A DNA stretch of 64,000 bases. Source: Pictodentalium vernedei (Eukaryota > Mollusca > Scaphopoda > Dentaliida > Dentaliidae). The stretch covers positions 372,001 through 436,000 of the forward strand of contig JAUFNR010000011.1 of NCBI GenBank assembly GCA_031216915.1. Reading direction: 5' to 3'. Positions 13,801 to 28,600 of the stretch are shown here, piece after piece. A model generated the notes under the pieces. The model was not told the DNA's origin and searched no databases. It worked only from the letters and a program-made list of their open reading frames with translations. Each line of letters opens with the position of its first letter. Positions within the stretch are counted from its first letter, which is position 1. The position numbers and the translations under genes were made by a program.

Positions 13801-16800
13801 TGGCGACCCTACCGACATTACCAACCAGCCTACGGTCAAACGCCTACCCACACACCCTGATCGCCACACTGCCCGGCGAACCAGAAGGAACGTAGAGCGT
13901 AATGAACGGCGATGCATTAAACAAAAATCAAATATTACCAGATTGGCTGATATAGCTAGCAAGCACATAACCGACCCGGTCGTTACAAGACCCACCACGC
14001 TATTGTCCACACAACGCGTGCATAACCCGACTAAAGGAACTGTTCTACGCAACCTAAACCATATAATTAGTATGAAACCAGCGTGACTAGGCCTTGGCAA
14101 CCCTACCGACATTACCAACCCGCCTACGGTCAAACGCCTACCCACACACCCTGATCGCCACACTGCCCGGCGAACCAGAAGGAACATAGAGCGTAACGAA
14201 CGGCGACGCATTAAACAAAAATCAAATCTTACCAGATTGGCTGATATAGCTAGCAAGCACACAACCGACCCGGTCGTTACAAGACCCACCACGTTATTGT
14301 CCACACGACGCGTGCAAAGCCTGACTAAAGGAACTGTTCTACGCAACCTAAACCGTATACTTAGTACGAAACCAGCGTGACTAGGCCTTGGCGACCCTAC
14401 CGACATTACCAACCAGCCTACGGTCAAACGCATACCCACTCACCCTGATTGCCACACTGCCCTGCGAACAAGAAGGAACGTAGAGCGTAACGAACGGCGA
14501 CGCATTAAACAAAAATCAAATCTTACCAGATTGGCTGATATAGCTAGCAAGCACACAACCGACCCGGTCGTTACAAGACCCACCACGCTATTGTCCACAC
14601 GACGCGTGCATAGCCTGACTAAAGGAACTGTTCTACGCAACCTAAACCGTATACTTAGTACGAAACCAGCGTGACTAGGCCTTGGCGACCCTACCGACAT
14701 TACCAACCAGCCTACGGTCAAACGCCTACCCACACACCCTGATCGCCACACTGCCCGGCGAACCAGAAGGAACGTAGAGCGTAACGAACGGCGACGCATT
14801 AAACAAAAATCAAATCTTAACAGATTGGCTGATATAGCTAGCAAGCACACAACCGACCCGGTCGTTACAAGACCCACCACGCTATTGTCCACACGACACT
14901 TGCTTAGCCTGAGTAAAGGAACTGTTCTATGCAACCTAAACCGTATACTTAGTACGAAACCAGCGTGACTAGGCCTTGGCGACCATACCGACATTACCAA
15001 CCAGCCTACGCTCAAACGCCTACACACACACCCTGATCACCACACTGCCCGGCGAACCAGAAGGAACGTAGAGCGTAATGAACGGCGACGCATTAAACAA
15101 AAATCAAATCTTACCAGATTGGCTGATATAGCTAGCAAGCACACAACCGACCCGGTCGTTACAAGACCCACCACGCTATTGTCCACACGACGCGTGCATA
15201 GCCTGAATAAAGGAACTGTTCTACGCAACCTAAACCATATACTTAGTACGAAATCAGCGTGACTAGGCCTTGGCGACCCTACCGACATTACCAACCAGCC
15301 AAGGTCAAACGCCTACCCACACACCCTGATCGCCACACTGCCCGGCGAACCAGAAGGAACGTAGAGCGTAACGAACGGCGACGCATTAAACAAAAATCAA
15401 ATCTTACCAGATTGGCTGATATAGCTAGCAAGCACACAACCGACCCGTTCGTTACAAGACCCACCACGCTATTGTCCACACGACGCATGCATCGCCTGAC
15501 TAAAGGAACTGTTTTACGCAACCTAAACCGTATACTTAGTACGAAACCAGCGTGACTAGGCCTTGGCGACCCTACCGACATTACCAACCAGCCTACGGTC
15601 AAACGCCTACCCACACACCCTGATCGCCACACTGCCCGGCGAACCATAAGGAACGCAGAGCGTAACGAACGGCGACGCATTAAACAAAAATCAAATCTTA
15701 CCAGATTGGCTGATATAGCTAGCAAGCACACAACCGACACGGTCGTTAGAAGACCCACCACGCTATTGTCCACACGACGCATGCATAGCCTGACTAAAGG
15801 AACTGTTCTACGCAACCTAAACCGTATACTTAGTACGAAACCAGCGTGACAAGGCCTTGGCGACCCTACCGACATTACCAACCAGCCTACGGTCAAATGC
15901 CTACCCACACACCCTGATCGCCACACTGCCCGGCGAACCAGAAGGAACGTAGAGCGTAACGAACGGCGTCGAATTAAACAAAAATCAAATCTTACCAGAT
16001 TGGCTGATATAGCTAGCAAGCACACAACCGACCCGGTCGTTACAAGACCCACCACGCTATTGTCCACACGACGCGTGCATAGCCTGACTAAAGGAACTGT
16101 TCTACGCAACCTAAACCGTATACTTAGTACGAAACCAGCGTGACTAGGCCTTGGCGACCCTACCGACATTACCAACCAGCCTACGGTCAAACGCCTCCCC
16201 ACACACCCTGATCGCCACACTGCCCGGCGAACCAGAAGGAACGTAGAGCGTAACGAACGGCGACGCATTAAACAAAAATCAAATCTTACCAGATTGGCTG
16301 ATATAGCTAGCCAGCACACAACCGACCCGGTCGTTACAAGACCCACCACGCTATTGTCCACAAGACGCGTGCATAGCCTGACTAAAGGAACTGTTCTATG
16401 CAACCTAAACCGTATACTTAGTACGAAACCAGCGTGACTAGGCCTTGGCGACCCTACCCACATTACCAACCAGCCTACGGTCAAACGCCTACCCACACAC
16501 CCTGATCGCCACACTGCCCAGCGAACCAGAAGGAACGTAGAGCGTAACGAACGGCGACGCATTAAACAAAAATCAAATCTTACCAGATTGGCTGATAAAG
16601 CTAGCAAGCACACAACCGACCCGGTCGTTACAAGACCCACCACGCTATTGTTCACACGACACGTGTATAGCCTGACTAAAGGAACTGTTCTACGCAACCC
16701 AAACCGTATACTTAGTACGAAACCAGCGTGACTAGGCCTTGGCGACCCTACTGACATTACCAACCAGCCTACGGTCAAACGCCTCCCCACACACCCTGAT

Positions 16801-19273
16801 CGCCACACTGCCCGGGGAACCAGAAAGAACATACAGCGTAACGAACGGCGACGCATTAAACAAAAATCAAATCTTACCAGATTGGCTGATATAGCTAGCA
16901 AGCACACAACCGACCCGGTCGTTACAAGACCCACCACGCTATTGTCCACACGACGCGTGCATAGCCTGACTAAAGGAACAGTTCTACGCAACCTAAGCCG
17001 TATACTTAGTACGAAACCAGCGTGACTAGGCCTTGGCGACCCTACCGACATTACCAACCAGCCTACGGTCAAACGCCTCCCCACACACCCTGATCGCCAC
17101 ACTGCCCGGCGAACCAGAAGGAACGTAGAGCGTAATGAACGGCGACGCTTTAAACAAAAATCAAATCTTACCAGATTGGCTGATATAGCTAGTAAGCACA
17201 CAACCGACTCGGTTGTTACAAGACCCACCACGCTATTGTCCACATGACGCGTGCATAGACTGACTAAAGGAACTGCTCTACGCAACCTAAACCATATACT
17301 TAGTACGAAACCAGCGTGACTAGGCCTTGGCGACCATACCGACATTACCAACCATCCTACGATCAAACGCCTACCCACACACCCTGATCGCCACACTGCC
17401 CGGCAAACCAGAAGGAACGTAGAGCGTAACAAACGGCGACGTATTAAACAAAAATCAAATCTTACCAGATTGGCTGATATAGCTAGCAAGCACACAACCG
17501 ACCCGTTCTTTACAAGACCCACCACGCTATTGTCCACACGACGCGTGCATCGCCTGACTAAAGGAACTGTTTTACGCAACCTAAACCGTATACTTAGTAC
17601 GAAACCAGCGTGACAAGGCCTTGGCGACCATACCGACATTACGAACCAGCCTACGGTATAACGCCTACCCACACACCCTGATCGCCACACTGCCTGGCGA
17701 ACCAGAATGAACGCAGAGCGTAACGAACGGCGACGCATTAAACAAAAATCAAATCTTACCAAATTGGCTGATATAGCTAGCAAGCACACAACCGACCCGG
17801 TCGTTACAAGACCCACCACGCTATTGTCCACACGACGCGTGCGTAGCCTGACTAAAGGAACTGTTCTACCCAACCTAAACCGTATACTTAGTACGAAACC
17901 AGAGTGACTAGGCCTTGGCGACCCTACCGACATTACCAACCAGCCTACGGTCAAACGCCTACCCACACACCCTGATCGCCACACTGCCCGGCGAACCAGA
18001 AGGAACGTAGAGCGTAACGAACGGCGACGCATTAAACAAAAATCAAATCTTACCAGATTGGCTGATATAGCTAGCAAGCACACAACCGACCCGGTCGTTA
18101 CAGGACCCACCACGCTATTGTCCACACGACGCGTGCATAGCCTGACTAAAGGAACTGCTCTACGCAACCTAAACCATATACTTAGTACGAAACCAGCGTG
18201 ACTAGGCCTTGGCGACCCTACCGACATTACCAACCATCCTACGATAAAACGCCTACCCACACACCCTGATCGCCACACTGCCCGGCAAACCAGAAGGAAC
18301 GTAGAGCGTAACAAACGGCGACGTATTAAACAAAAATCAAATCTTACCAGATTGGCTGATATAGCTAGCAAGCACACAACCGACCCAGTTGTTACAAGAC
18401 CCACCACGCTATTGTCCTCATGACGCGTGCATAGCTTGACTAAAGGAACAGTTCTACGCAACCTAAACCGTATACTTAGTACGAAACCAGCGTGACTAGG
18501 CCTTGGCGACCCTACCGACATTATCAACCAGCCTACGGTCAAACACCTACCCACACACCCTGATCGCCACACTGCTCGGCGAACCAGAAGGAACGTAGAG
18601 CGTAACGAACGGTGACGCATTAAACAAAAATCAAATCTTACCAGATTGGCTGATATAGCTAGCAAGCACACAACCGACCCGGTCGTTACAAGACCCACCA
18701 CGCTATTGTCCACACGACGCGTGCGTAGCCTGACTAAAGGAACTGTTCTACGCAACCTAAACCGTATACTTAGTACGAAACCAGAGTGACTAGGCCTTGG
18801 CGACCCTACCGACATTACCAACCAGCCTACGGTCAAACGCCTCCCCACACACCCTGATCGCCACACTGCCCGGCGAACCAGAAGGAACGTAGAGCGTAAT
18901 GAACGGCGACGCTTTAAACAAAAATCAAATCTTACCAGATTGGCTGATATAGCTAGTAAGCACACAACCGACCCGGTTGTTACAAGACCCACCACGCTAT
19001 TGTCCACATGACGCGTGCATAGCCTGACTAAAGGAACTGCTCTACGCAACCTAAACCATATACTTAGTACGAAACCAGCGTGACTAGGCCTTGGCGACCC
19101 TACCGACATTACCAACCACCCTACGATCAAACGCCTACCCACACACCCTGATCGCCACACTGCCCGGCAAACCAGAAGGAACGTAGAGCGTAACAAACGG
19201 CGACGTATTAAACAAAAATCAAATCTTACCAGATTGGCTGATATAGCTAGCAAGCACACAACCGACCCGTTCT

Positions 19274-19315
19274 TTACAAGACCCACCACGCTATTGTCCA
19301 CACGACGCGTGCATA
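19274..19315. other. Chimeric monomer, exchange point in H2
   Basis: The left part carries cgttcttt (19269-19273), normally followed by gcatcgcc and gttttacgc. Here it is followed by gcatagcc (A at 19315) and ctatgcaacc of a different monomer type. Register is kept. The exchange removed the middle monomers that H1, H3 and H6 possess. Confidence 0.75.
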
Positions 19316-20294
19316 GCCTGACTAAAGGAACTGTTCTATGCAACCTAAACCGTATACTTAGTACGAAACCAGCGTGACTAGGCCTTGGCGACCCTACCCA
19401 CATTACCAACCAGCCTACGGTCAAACGCCTACCCAAACACCCTGATCGCCACACTGCCCGGCGAACCAGAAGGAACGTAGAGCGTAACGAACAGCGACGC
19501 ATTAAACAAAAAACACATCTTACCAGATTGGCTGATATAGCTAGCAAGCACACAACCGACCCGGTCGTTACAAGACCCACCACACTATTGTCCACACGAC
19601 ACGTGTATAGCCTGACTAAAGGAACCGTTCTACGCAACCCAAACCGTATACTTAGTACGAAACCAGCGTGACTAGGCCTTGGCGACCCTACCGACATTAC
19701 CAACCAGCCTACGGTCAAACGCCTCCCCACACACCCTGATCGCTACACTGCCCGGCGAACCAGAAAGAACGTACAGCGTAACGAACGGCGACGCATTAAA
19801 CAAAAATCAAATCTTACCAGATTGGCTGATATAGCTAGCAAGCACACAACCGACCCGGTCATCACAAGACCCACCACGCTATTGTCCACACGACGCGTGC
19901 ATAGCCTGACTAAAGGAACAGTTCTACGCAACCTAAACCGTATACTTAGTACGAAACCAGCGTGACTAAGCCTTGGCGACCCTACCGACATTACCAACCA
20001 GCCTACGGTCAAATGCCTACCCACACACCCTGATCGCCACACTGCCCGGCAAACCAGAAGGAACGTAGAGCGTAACGAACGGCGGCGCATTAAACAAAAA
20101 TCAAATCTTACCAGATTGGCCGATATAGCTAGCAAGCACACAACCGACCTGGTCGTTACAAGACCCACCACGCTATTGTCCAGACGACGCGTGAATAGCC
20201 TGACTAAAGGAACTGTTCTACGCAACCTAAACCGTATACTTAGTACGAAACCAGAGTGACTAGGCCTTGGCGACCCTACCGACATTACCAACCA

Positions 20295-20303
20295 GCCTAG
20301 GTC
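20295..20303. other. 1-bp deletion, type 2 (293-bp monomer)
   Basis: The consensus gcctacggtc reads gcctaggtc, with one C lost. It recurs at 29407, 39107, 50570 and 52921, in H2, H3, H4 and twice in H6. It is absent from H0, H1, H5 and H7. Confidence 0.95.
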
Positions 20304-22635
20304 AAACGCCTACCCACACACCCTGATTGCCACACTGCCCGGCGAACCAGAAGGAACGTAGAGCGTAACGAACGGCGACGCATTAAACAAAAATCAAATC
20401 TTACCAGATTGGCTGATATAGCTAGCAAGCACACAATCAACCCGGTCGTTACAAGACCCACCACGCTATTGTCCACACGACGCGTGCATAGCCTGACTAA
20501 AGGAACTGTTCTACGCAACCTAAACCGTATACTTAGTAAGAAACCAGCGTGACTAGGCCTTGGCGACCCTACAAACATTACCAACCAGCCTACGGTCAAA
20601 CGCCTACCCACACACCCTGATCGCCACACTGCCCGGCGAACCAGAAGGAACGTAGAGCGTAACGAACGGCGACGCATTAAATAAAAATCAAATCTTACCA
20701 GATTGGCTGATATAGCTAGCAAGCACACAACCGAAACGGTCGTTACAAGACCCACCATGCAATTGTCCACACGACGCGTGCATAGCCTGACTAAAGGAAC
20801 TGTTCTACGCAACTTAAACCGTATACTTAGTACGAAACCAGCGTGACTAGGCCCTGGCGACCCTACCGACATTACCAACCAGCCTACGGTCAAACGCCTA
20901 CCTACACACCCTCATCGCCACACTGCCCGGCGAACCAGAAGGAACATAGAGCGTAACGAATGGCGTCGAATTAAACAAAAATCAAATCTTACCAGATTGG
21001 CTGATATAGCTAGCAAGCACACAACCGACCCGGTCGTTACAAGACACACCACGCTATTGTCCACACGACGCGTGCATAGCCTGACTAAAGGAACTGTTCT
21101 ACGCAACCTAAACCGTATACTTAGTACGAAACCAGCGTGATTAGGCCATGGCGACCCTACCGACATTACCAACCAGCCTACGGTCAAACGCCTACCCACA
21201 CACCCTGATCGCCACACTGCCCGGCGAACCAGAAGGAACGTAGAGCGTAACGAACGGCAACGCATTAAACAAAAATCAAATCTTACCAGATTGGCTGATA
21301 TAGCTAGCAAGCACACAACCGACCCGGTCGTTACAAGACCGACCACGCTATTGTCCACACGATGCGTGCATAGCCTGACTAAAGGAACTGTTCTACGCAA
21401 CCTAAACCGTATACTTAGTACGAAACCAGCGTGACTAGGCCTTGGCGACCCTACCGACATTACGAACCAGCCTACGGTCAAACGCCTACCCACACAACCT
21501 GATCGCCACACTGCCCGGCGAACCAGAAGGAACGTAGAGCGTAACGAACGGCGACGCATTAAACAAAAATCAAATCTTACCAGATTGGCTGATATAGCTA
21601 GCAAGCACACAACGGACCCGGTCGTTACAAGACCCACCACGCTATTGTCCACACGACGCGTGCATAGCCTGACTAAAGGAACTGTTCTACGCAACCTAAA
21701 CCATATACTTAGTACGAAACCAGCATGACTAGGCCTTGGCGACCCTACCCACATTACCAACCAGCCTACGGTCAAACGCCTACCCACACACCCTGATCGC
21801 CACACTGCCAGGCGAACCAGAAGGAACGTAGAGCGTAACGAACGGCGACGCATTAAACAAAAATCAAATCTTACCAGATTGGCTGATATAGCAAGCAAGC
21901 ACACAACCGACCCGGTCGTTACAAGACCCACCACGGTATTGTCCACACGACGCGTGCATAGCCTGACTAAAGGAACTGTTCTATGCAACCTAAACCGTAT
22001 ACTTAGTAAGAAACCAGCGTGACTAGGCCTTGGCGACCCTACCGACATTACCAACCAGCCTACGGTCAAACGCCTACCCACACACCCTGATCGCCACACT
22101 GCCCGGTGAACCAGAAGGAACGTAGAGCGTAATGAACGGCGATGCATTAAACAAAAATCAAATATTACCAGATTGGCTGATATAGCTAGCAAGCACATAA
22201 CCGACCCGGTCGTTACAAGACCCACCACGCTATTGTCCACACAACGCGTGCATAACCCGACTAAAGGAACTGTTCTACGCAACCTAAACCATATACTTAG
22301 TATGAAACCAGCGTGACTAGGCCTTGGCAACCCTACCGACATTACCAACCAGCCTACGGTCAAACGCCTACCCACACACCCTGATCGCCACACTGCCCGG
22401 CGAACCAGAAGGAACATAGAGCGTAACGAACGGCGACGCATTAAACAAAAATCAAATCTTACCAGATTGGCTGATATAGCTAGCAAGCACACAACCGACC
22501 CGGTCGTTACAAGACCCACCACGTTATTGTCCACACGACGCGTGCATAGCCTGACTAAAGGAACTGTTCTACGCAACCTAAACCGTATACTTAGTACGAA
22601 ACCAGCGTGACTAGGCCTTGGCGACCCTACCGACA

Positions 22636-25600
22636 TTACCAACCAGCCTACGGTCAAACGCCTACCCACTCACCCTGATTGCCACACTGCCCTGCGAACA
22701 AGAAGGAACGTAGAGCGTAACGAACGGCGACGCATTAAACAAAAATCAAATCTTACCAGATTGGCTGATATAGCTAGCAAGCACACAACCGACCCGGTCG
22801 TTACAAGACCCACCACGCTATTGTCCACACGACGCGTGCATAGCCTGACTAAAGGAACTGTTCTACGCAACCTAAACCGTATACTTAGTACGAAACCAGC
22901 GTGACTAGGCCTTGGCGACCCTACCGACATTACCAACCAGCCTACGGTCAAACGCCTACCCACACACCCTGATCGCCACACTGCCCAGCGAACCAGAAGG
23001 AACGTAGAGCGTAACGAACGGCGACGCATTAAACAAAAATCAAATCTTAACAGATTGGCTGATATAGCTAGCAAGCACACAACCGACCCGGTCGTTACAA
23101 GACCCACCACACTATTGTCCACACGACACTTGCTTAGCCTGAGTAAAGGAACTGTTCTATGCAACCTAAACCGTATACTTAGTACGAAACCAGCGTGACT
23201 AGGCCTTGGCGACCATACCGACATTACCAACCAGCCTACGGTCAAACGCCTACACACACACCCTGATCACCACACTGCCCGGCGAACCAGAAGGAACGTA
23301 GAGCGTAACGAACGGCGACGCATTAAACAAAAATCAAATCTTACCAGATTGGCTGATATAGCTAGCAAGCACACAACCGACCCGGTCGTTACAAGACCCA
23401 CCACGCTATTGTCCACACGACGCGTGCATAGCCTGAATAAAGGAACTGTTCTACGCAACCTAAACCATATACTTAGTACGAAATCAGCGTGACTAGGCCT
23501 TGGCGACCCTACCGACATTACCAACCAGCCAAGGTCAAACGCCTACCCACACACCCTGATCGCCACACTGCCCGGCGAACCAGAAGGAACGTAGAGCGTA
23601 ACGAACGGCGACGCATTAAACAAAAATCAAATCTTACCAGATTGGCTGATATAGCTAGCAAGCACACAACCGACCCGTTCGTTACAAGACCCACCACGCT
23701 ATTGTCCACACGACGCATGCATCGCCTGACTAAAGGAACTGTTTTACGCAACCTAAACCGTATACTTAGTACGAAACCAGCGTGACTAGGCCTTGGCGAC
23801 CCTACCGACATTACCAACCAGCCTACGGTCAAACGCCTACCCACACACCCTGATCGCCACACTGCCCGGCGAACCATAAGGAACGCAGAGCGTAACGAAC
23901 GGCGACGCATTAAACAAAAATCAAATCTTACCAGATTGGCTGATATAGCTAGCAAGCACACAACCGACACGGTCGTTAGAAGACCCACCATGCTATTGTC
24001 CACACGACGCATGCATAGCCTGACTAAAGGAACTGTTCTACGCAACCTAAACCGTATACTTAGTACGAAACCAGCGTGACAAGGCCTTGGCGACCCTACC
24101 GACATTACCAACCAGCCTACGGTCAAATGCCTACACACACACCCTGATCGCCACACTGCCCGGCGAACCAGAAGGAACGTAGAGCGTAACGAACGGCGTC
24201 GAATTAAACAAAAATCAAATCTTACCAGATTGGCTGATATAGCTAGCAAGCACACAACCGACCCGGTCGTTACAAGACCCACCACGCTATTGTCCACACG
24301 ACGCGTGCATAGCCTGACTAAAGGAACTGTTCTACGCAACCTAAACCGTATACTTAGTACGAAACCAGCGTGACTAGGCCTTGGCGACCCTACCGACATT
24401 ACCAACCAGCCTACGGTCAAACGCCTCCCCACACACCCTGATCGCCACACTGCCCGGCAAACCAGAAGGAACGTAGAGCGTAACAAACGGCGACGTATTA
24501 AACAAAAATCAAATCTTACCAGATTGGCTGATATAGCTAGCAAGCACACAACCGACCCGTTCTTTACAAGACCCACCACGCTATTGTCCACACGACGCGT
24601 GCATCGCCTGACTAAAGGAACTGTTTTACGCAACCTAAACCGTATACTTAGTACGAAACCAGCGTGACTAGGCCTTGGCGACCCTACCGACATTACGAAC
24701 CAGCCTACGGTATAACGCCTACCCACACACCCTGATCGCCACACTGCCTGGCGAACCAGAATGAACGCAGAGCGTAACGAACGGCGACGCATTAAACAAA
24801 AATCAAATCTTACCAAATTGGCTGATATAGCTAGCAAGCACACAACCGACCCGGTCGTTACAAGACCCACCACGCTATTGTCCACACGACGCGTGCGTAG
24901 CCTGACTAAAGGAACTGTTCTACGCAACCTAAACCGTATACTTAGTACGAAAGCAGAGTGACTAGGCCTTGGCGACCCTACCGACATTACCAACCAGCCT
25001 ACGGTCAAACGCCTACCCACACACCCTGATCGCCACACTGCCCGGCGAACCAGAAGGAACGTAGAGCGTAACGAACGGCGACGCATTAAACAAAAATCAA
25101 ATCTTACCAGATTGGCTGATATAGCTAGCAAGCACACAACCGACCCGGTCGTTACAGGACCCACCACGCTATTGTCCACACGACGCGTGCATAGCCTGCC
25201 TAAAGGAACTGCTCTACGCAACCTAAACCATATACTTAGTACGAAACCAGCGTGACTAGGCCTTGGCGACCCTACCGACATTACCAACCATCCTACGATA
25301 AAACGCCTACCCACACACCCTGATCGCCACACTGCCCGGCAAACCAGAAGGAACGTAGAGCGTAACAAACGGCGACGTATTAAACAAAAATCAAATCTTA
25401 CCAGATTGGCTGATATAGCTAGCAAGCACACAACCGACCCAGTTGTTACAAGACCCACCACGCTATTGTCCACATGACGCGTGCATAGCTTGACTAAAGG
25501 AACTGTTCTACGCAACCTAAACCGTATACTTAGTACGAAACCAGCGTGACTAGGCCTTGGCGACCCTACCGACATTATCAACCAGCCTACGGTCAAACAC

Positions 25601-28600
25601 CTACCCACACACCCTGATCGCCACACTGCTCGGCGAACCAGAAGGAACGTAGAGCGTAACGAACGGTGACGCATTAAACAAAAATCAAATCTTACCAGAT
25701 TGGCTGATATAGCTAGCAAGCACACAACCGACCCGTTCGTTACAAGACCCACCACGCTATTGTCTACACGATGCGTGCATCGCCTGACTAAAGGAACTGT
25801 TTTACGCAACCTAAACCGTATACTTAGTACGAAACCAGCGTGACTAGGCCTTGGCGACCCTACCGACATTACCAACCAGCCTACGGTCAAACCCCTACCC
25901 ACACACCCTGATCGCCACACTGCCCGGCGAACCAGAAGGAACACAGAGCGTAACGAACGGCGACGCATTAAACAAAAATCAAATCTTACCAGATTGGCTG
26001 ATATAGCTAGCAAGCACACAACCGACACGGTCGTTACAAGACCCACCACACTATTGTCCACACGACGCGTGCATAGCCTGACTAAAGGAACTGTTCTACG
26101 CAACCTAAACCATGTACTTAGTACGAAACCAGCGTGACAAGGCCTTGGCGACCCTACCGACATTACCAACCAGCCTACGGTCAAACGCCTACCCACACAC
26201 CCTGATCGCCACACTGCCCGGCGAACCAGAAGGAACGTAGAGCGTAACGAACGGCGTCGAATTAAACAAAAATCAAATCTTACCAGATTGGCTGATATAG
26301 CTAGCAAGCACACAACCGACCCGGTCGTTACAAGAGCCACCACGCTATTGTCCACACGACGCGTGCATAGCCTGACTAAAGGAACTGTTCTACGCAAACA
26401 AAACCGTATACTTAGTACGAAACCAGCGTGACTAGGCCTTGGCGACCCTACCGACATTACCAACCAGCCTACGGTCAAACGCCTCCCCACACACCCTGAT
26501 CGCCACACTGCCCGGCGAACCAGAAGGAACGTAGAGCGTAATGAACGGCGACGCATTAAACAAAAATCAAATCTTACCAGATTGGCTGATATAGCTAGTA
26601 AGCACACAACCGACCCGGTTGTTACAAGACCCACCACGCTATTGTCCACATGACGCGTGCATAGCCTGACTAAAGGAACTGCTCTACGCAACCTAAACCA
26701 TATACTTAGTACGACACCAGCGTGACTAGGCCTTGGCGACCCTACCGACATTACCAACCATCCTACGATCAAACGCCTACCCACAAACCCTGATCGCCAC
26801 ACTGCCCGGCAAACCAGAAGGAACGTAGAGCGTAACAAACGGCGACGTATTAAACAAAAATAAAATCTTACCAGATTGGCTGATATAGCTAGCAAGCACA
26901 CAACCGACCCGTTCGTTACAAGACCCACCACGCTATTGTCCACACGACGCGTACATAGCCTGACTAAAGGAACTGTTCTACGCAACCTAAAAAATATACT
27001 TAGTACGAAACCAGCGTGACTAGCCCTTGGCGACCCTACCAACATTACCAACCAGCCTACGGTCAAACGCCTACCCACACACCCTGATAGCCACACTGCC
27101 CGGCGAACCAGAAAGAACGTAGAGCGTAACGAACGGCGACGCATTAAACAAAAAGCAAATCTTACCAGATTGGCTGATATACCTAGCAAGCACACAACCG
27201 ACCCGATCGTTACAAGACCCACCACGCTATTGTCCACACGACGCGTGCATAGCCTGACTGAAGGAACTGTTCTTCACAACCTAAACCGTATACTTAGGAC
27301 GAAACCAACGTGACTAGGCCTTGGCGACCCTACCGACATTACCAACCAGCCTACGGTCAAACGCCTACCCACACACCCTGATCGCCACACAGCCCGGCGA
27401 ACCAAAAGGAAAGTAGAGCGTAACGAACGGCGACGCATTAAACAAAAATAAAATCTTACCAGATTGGCTGATATAGCCAGTAAGCACACAACCGACCCGG
27501 TCGTTACAAGACCCACCACGCTATTGTCCACACGACGTGTGCATAGCCTGACTAAAGGAACTGTTCTACGCAACCTAAACTGTATACTTAGTACGAAACC
27601 AGCGTGACTAGGCCTTAGCGACCCAACCGACATTACCAACCAGCCTACGGTCAAACGCCTACCCACACACCCTGATCGCCACACTGCCCGGCGAACCAGA
27701 AGGAACGTAGAGCGTAACGAACGGCGTCGAATTTAACAAAAATCAAATCTTACCAGATTGGCTGATATAGCTAGCAAGCACACAACCGACCCGGTCGTTA
27801 CAAGACCCACCACGCTATTGTCCACACGACGCGTGCATAGCCTGACTAAAGGAACTGTTCCACGCAACCTAAACCGTATACTTAGTACGAAACCAGCGTG
27901 ACTAGGCCTTGGCGACCCTACCGACATTACCAACCAACCTACGGTCAAACGCCTCCCCACACACCCTGATCGCCACACTGCCCGGCGAACCAGAAGGAAC
28001 GTAGAGCGTAACGAACGGCGACGCATTAAACAAAAATCAAATCTTACCAGATTGGCTGATATAGCTAGCAAGCACACAACCGACCCGGTTGTTACAAGAC
28101 CCACCACGCTATTGTCCACAAGACGCGTGCATAGCCTGACTAAAGGAACTGTTCTACGCAACCTAAACCGCATACTTAGTACGAAACCAGCGTGACTAGG
28201 CCTTGGCGACCCTACCGACATTACCAACCAGCCTACGGTCAAACGCCTACCCACACACGCTGATCGCCACACTGCCCGGCGAACCAGAAGGAACGTAGAG
28301 CGTAACGAACTGCGACACATTAAACAAAAATAAAATCTTACCAGATTGGCTGATATAGCTAGCGAGCACACAACCGAACCGGTCGTTACAAGACCCACCA
28401 CGCTATTGTCCACAAGACGCGTGCATAGCCTGACTAAAGGAACTGTTCTACGCAACCTAAACCGTATACTTAGTACGAAACCAGCGTGACTAGGCCTTGG
28501 CGACCCTACCCAGATTACCAACCAGCCTACGGTCAAACGCCTACCCAAACACCCTGATCGCCACACTGCCCGGCGAACCAGAAGGAACGTAGAGCGTAAC

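Larger units (their letters stand above)
4411..14405. repeat. HOR unit H1 (34 monomers)
   Basis: This unit starts with the anchor series that recurs in later units. First comes a monomer with cccactcaccctgattgcc. A monomer carrying gacacttgcttagcctgag follows within the next few; in H1 one extra monomer (4705-4998) stands before it. Then come a monomer with cacacacaccctgatcacc and the 293-bp monomer with agccaaggtc. The length of 9995 bp is 34 periods minus one deletion. The unit contains a 6-monomer tandem duplication at 7350-10877. It lacks the gatcgctac and gcctaggtc markers found in H2, H3, H4 and H6, so several tail monomers appear to have been lost around 12744-12960. Confidence 0.85.
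14406..22635. repeat. HOR unit H2 (28 monomers)
   Basis: Starts with the same anchor series; its 1-bp-deleted monomer is at 15298. The length of 8230 bp is 28 periods minus two deletions (15298 and 20295). The head matches H1 through the gataaagc, acatacagcg and ATGAACGCAG monomers, but only one ATGAACGCAG monomer is present (17707). A chimeric monomer at 19274-19315 joins the middle of the unit to later monomers, so the ttcttcacaacc and aatttaac monomers seen in H1, H3, H4 and H6 are missing. Confidence 0.85.

Noticed and set aside
15851-15860. Perfect 10-bp palindrome caaggccttg in some copies
   Set aside because: It arises from a single T-to-A change in certain monomers (gacaaggcc) and is not kept in most copies, so it is not a general functional site.
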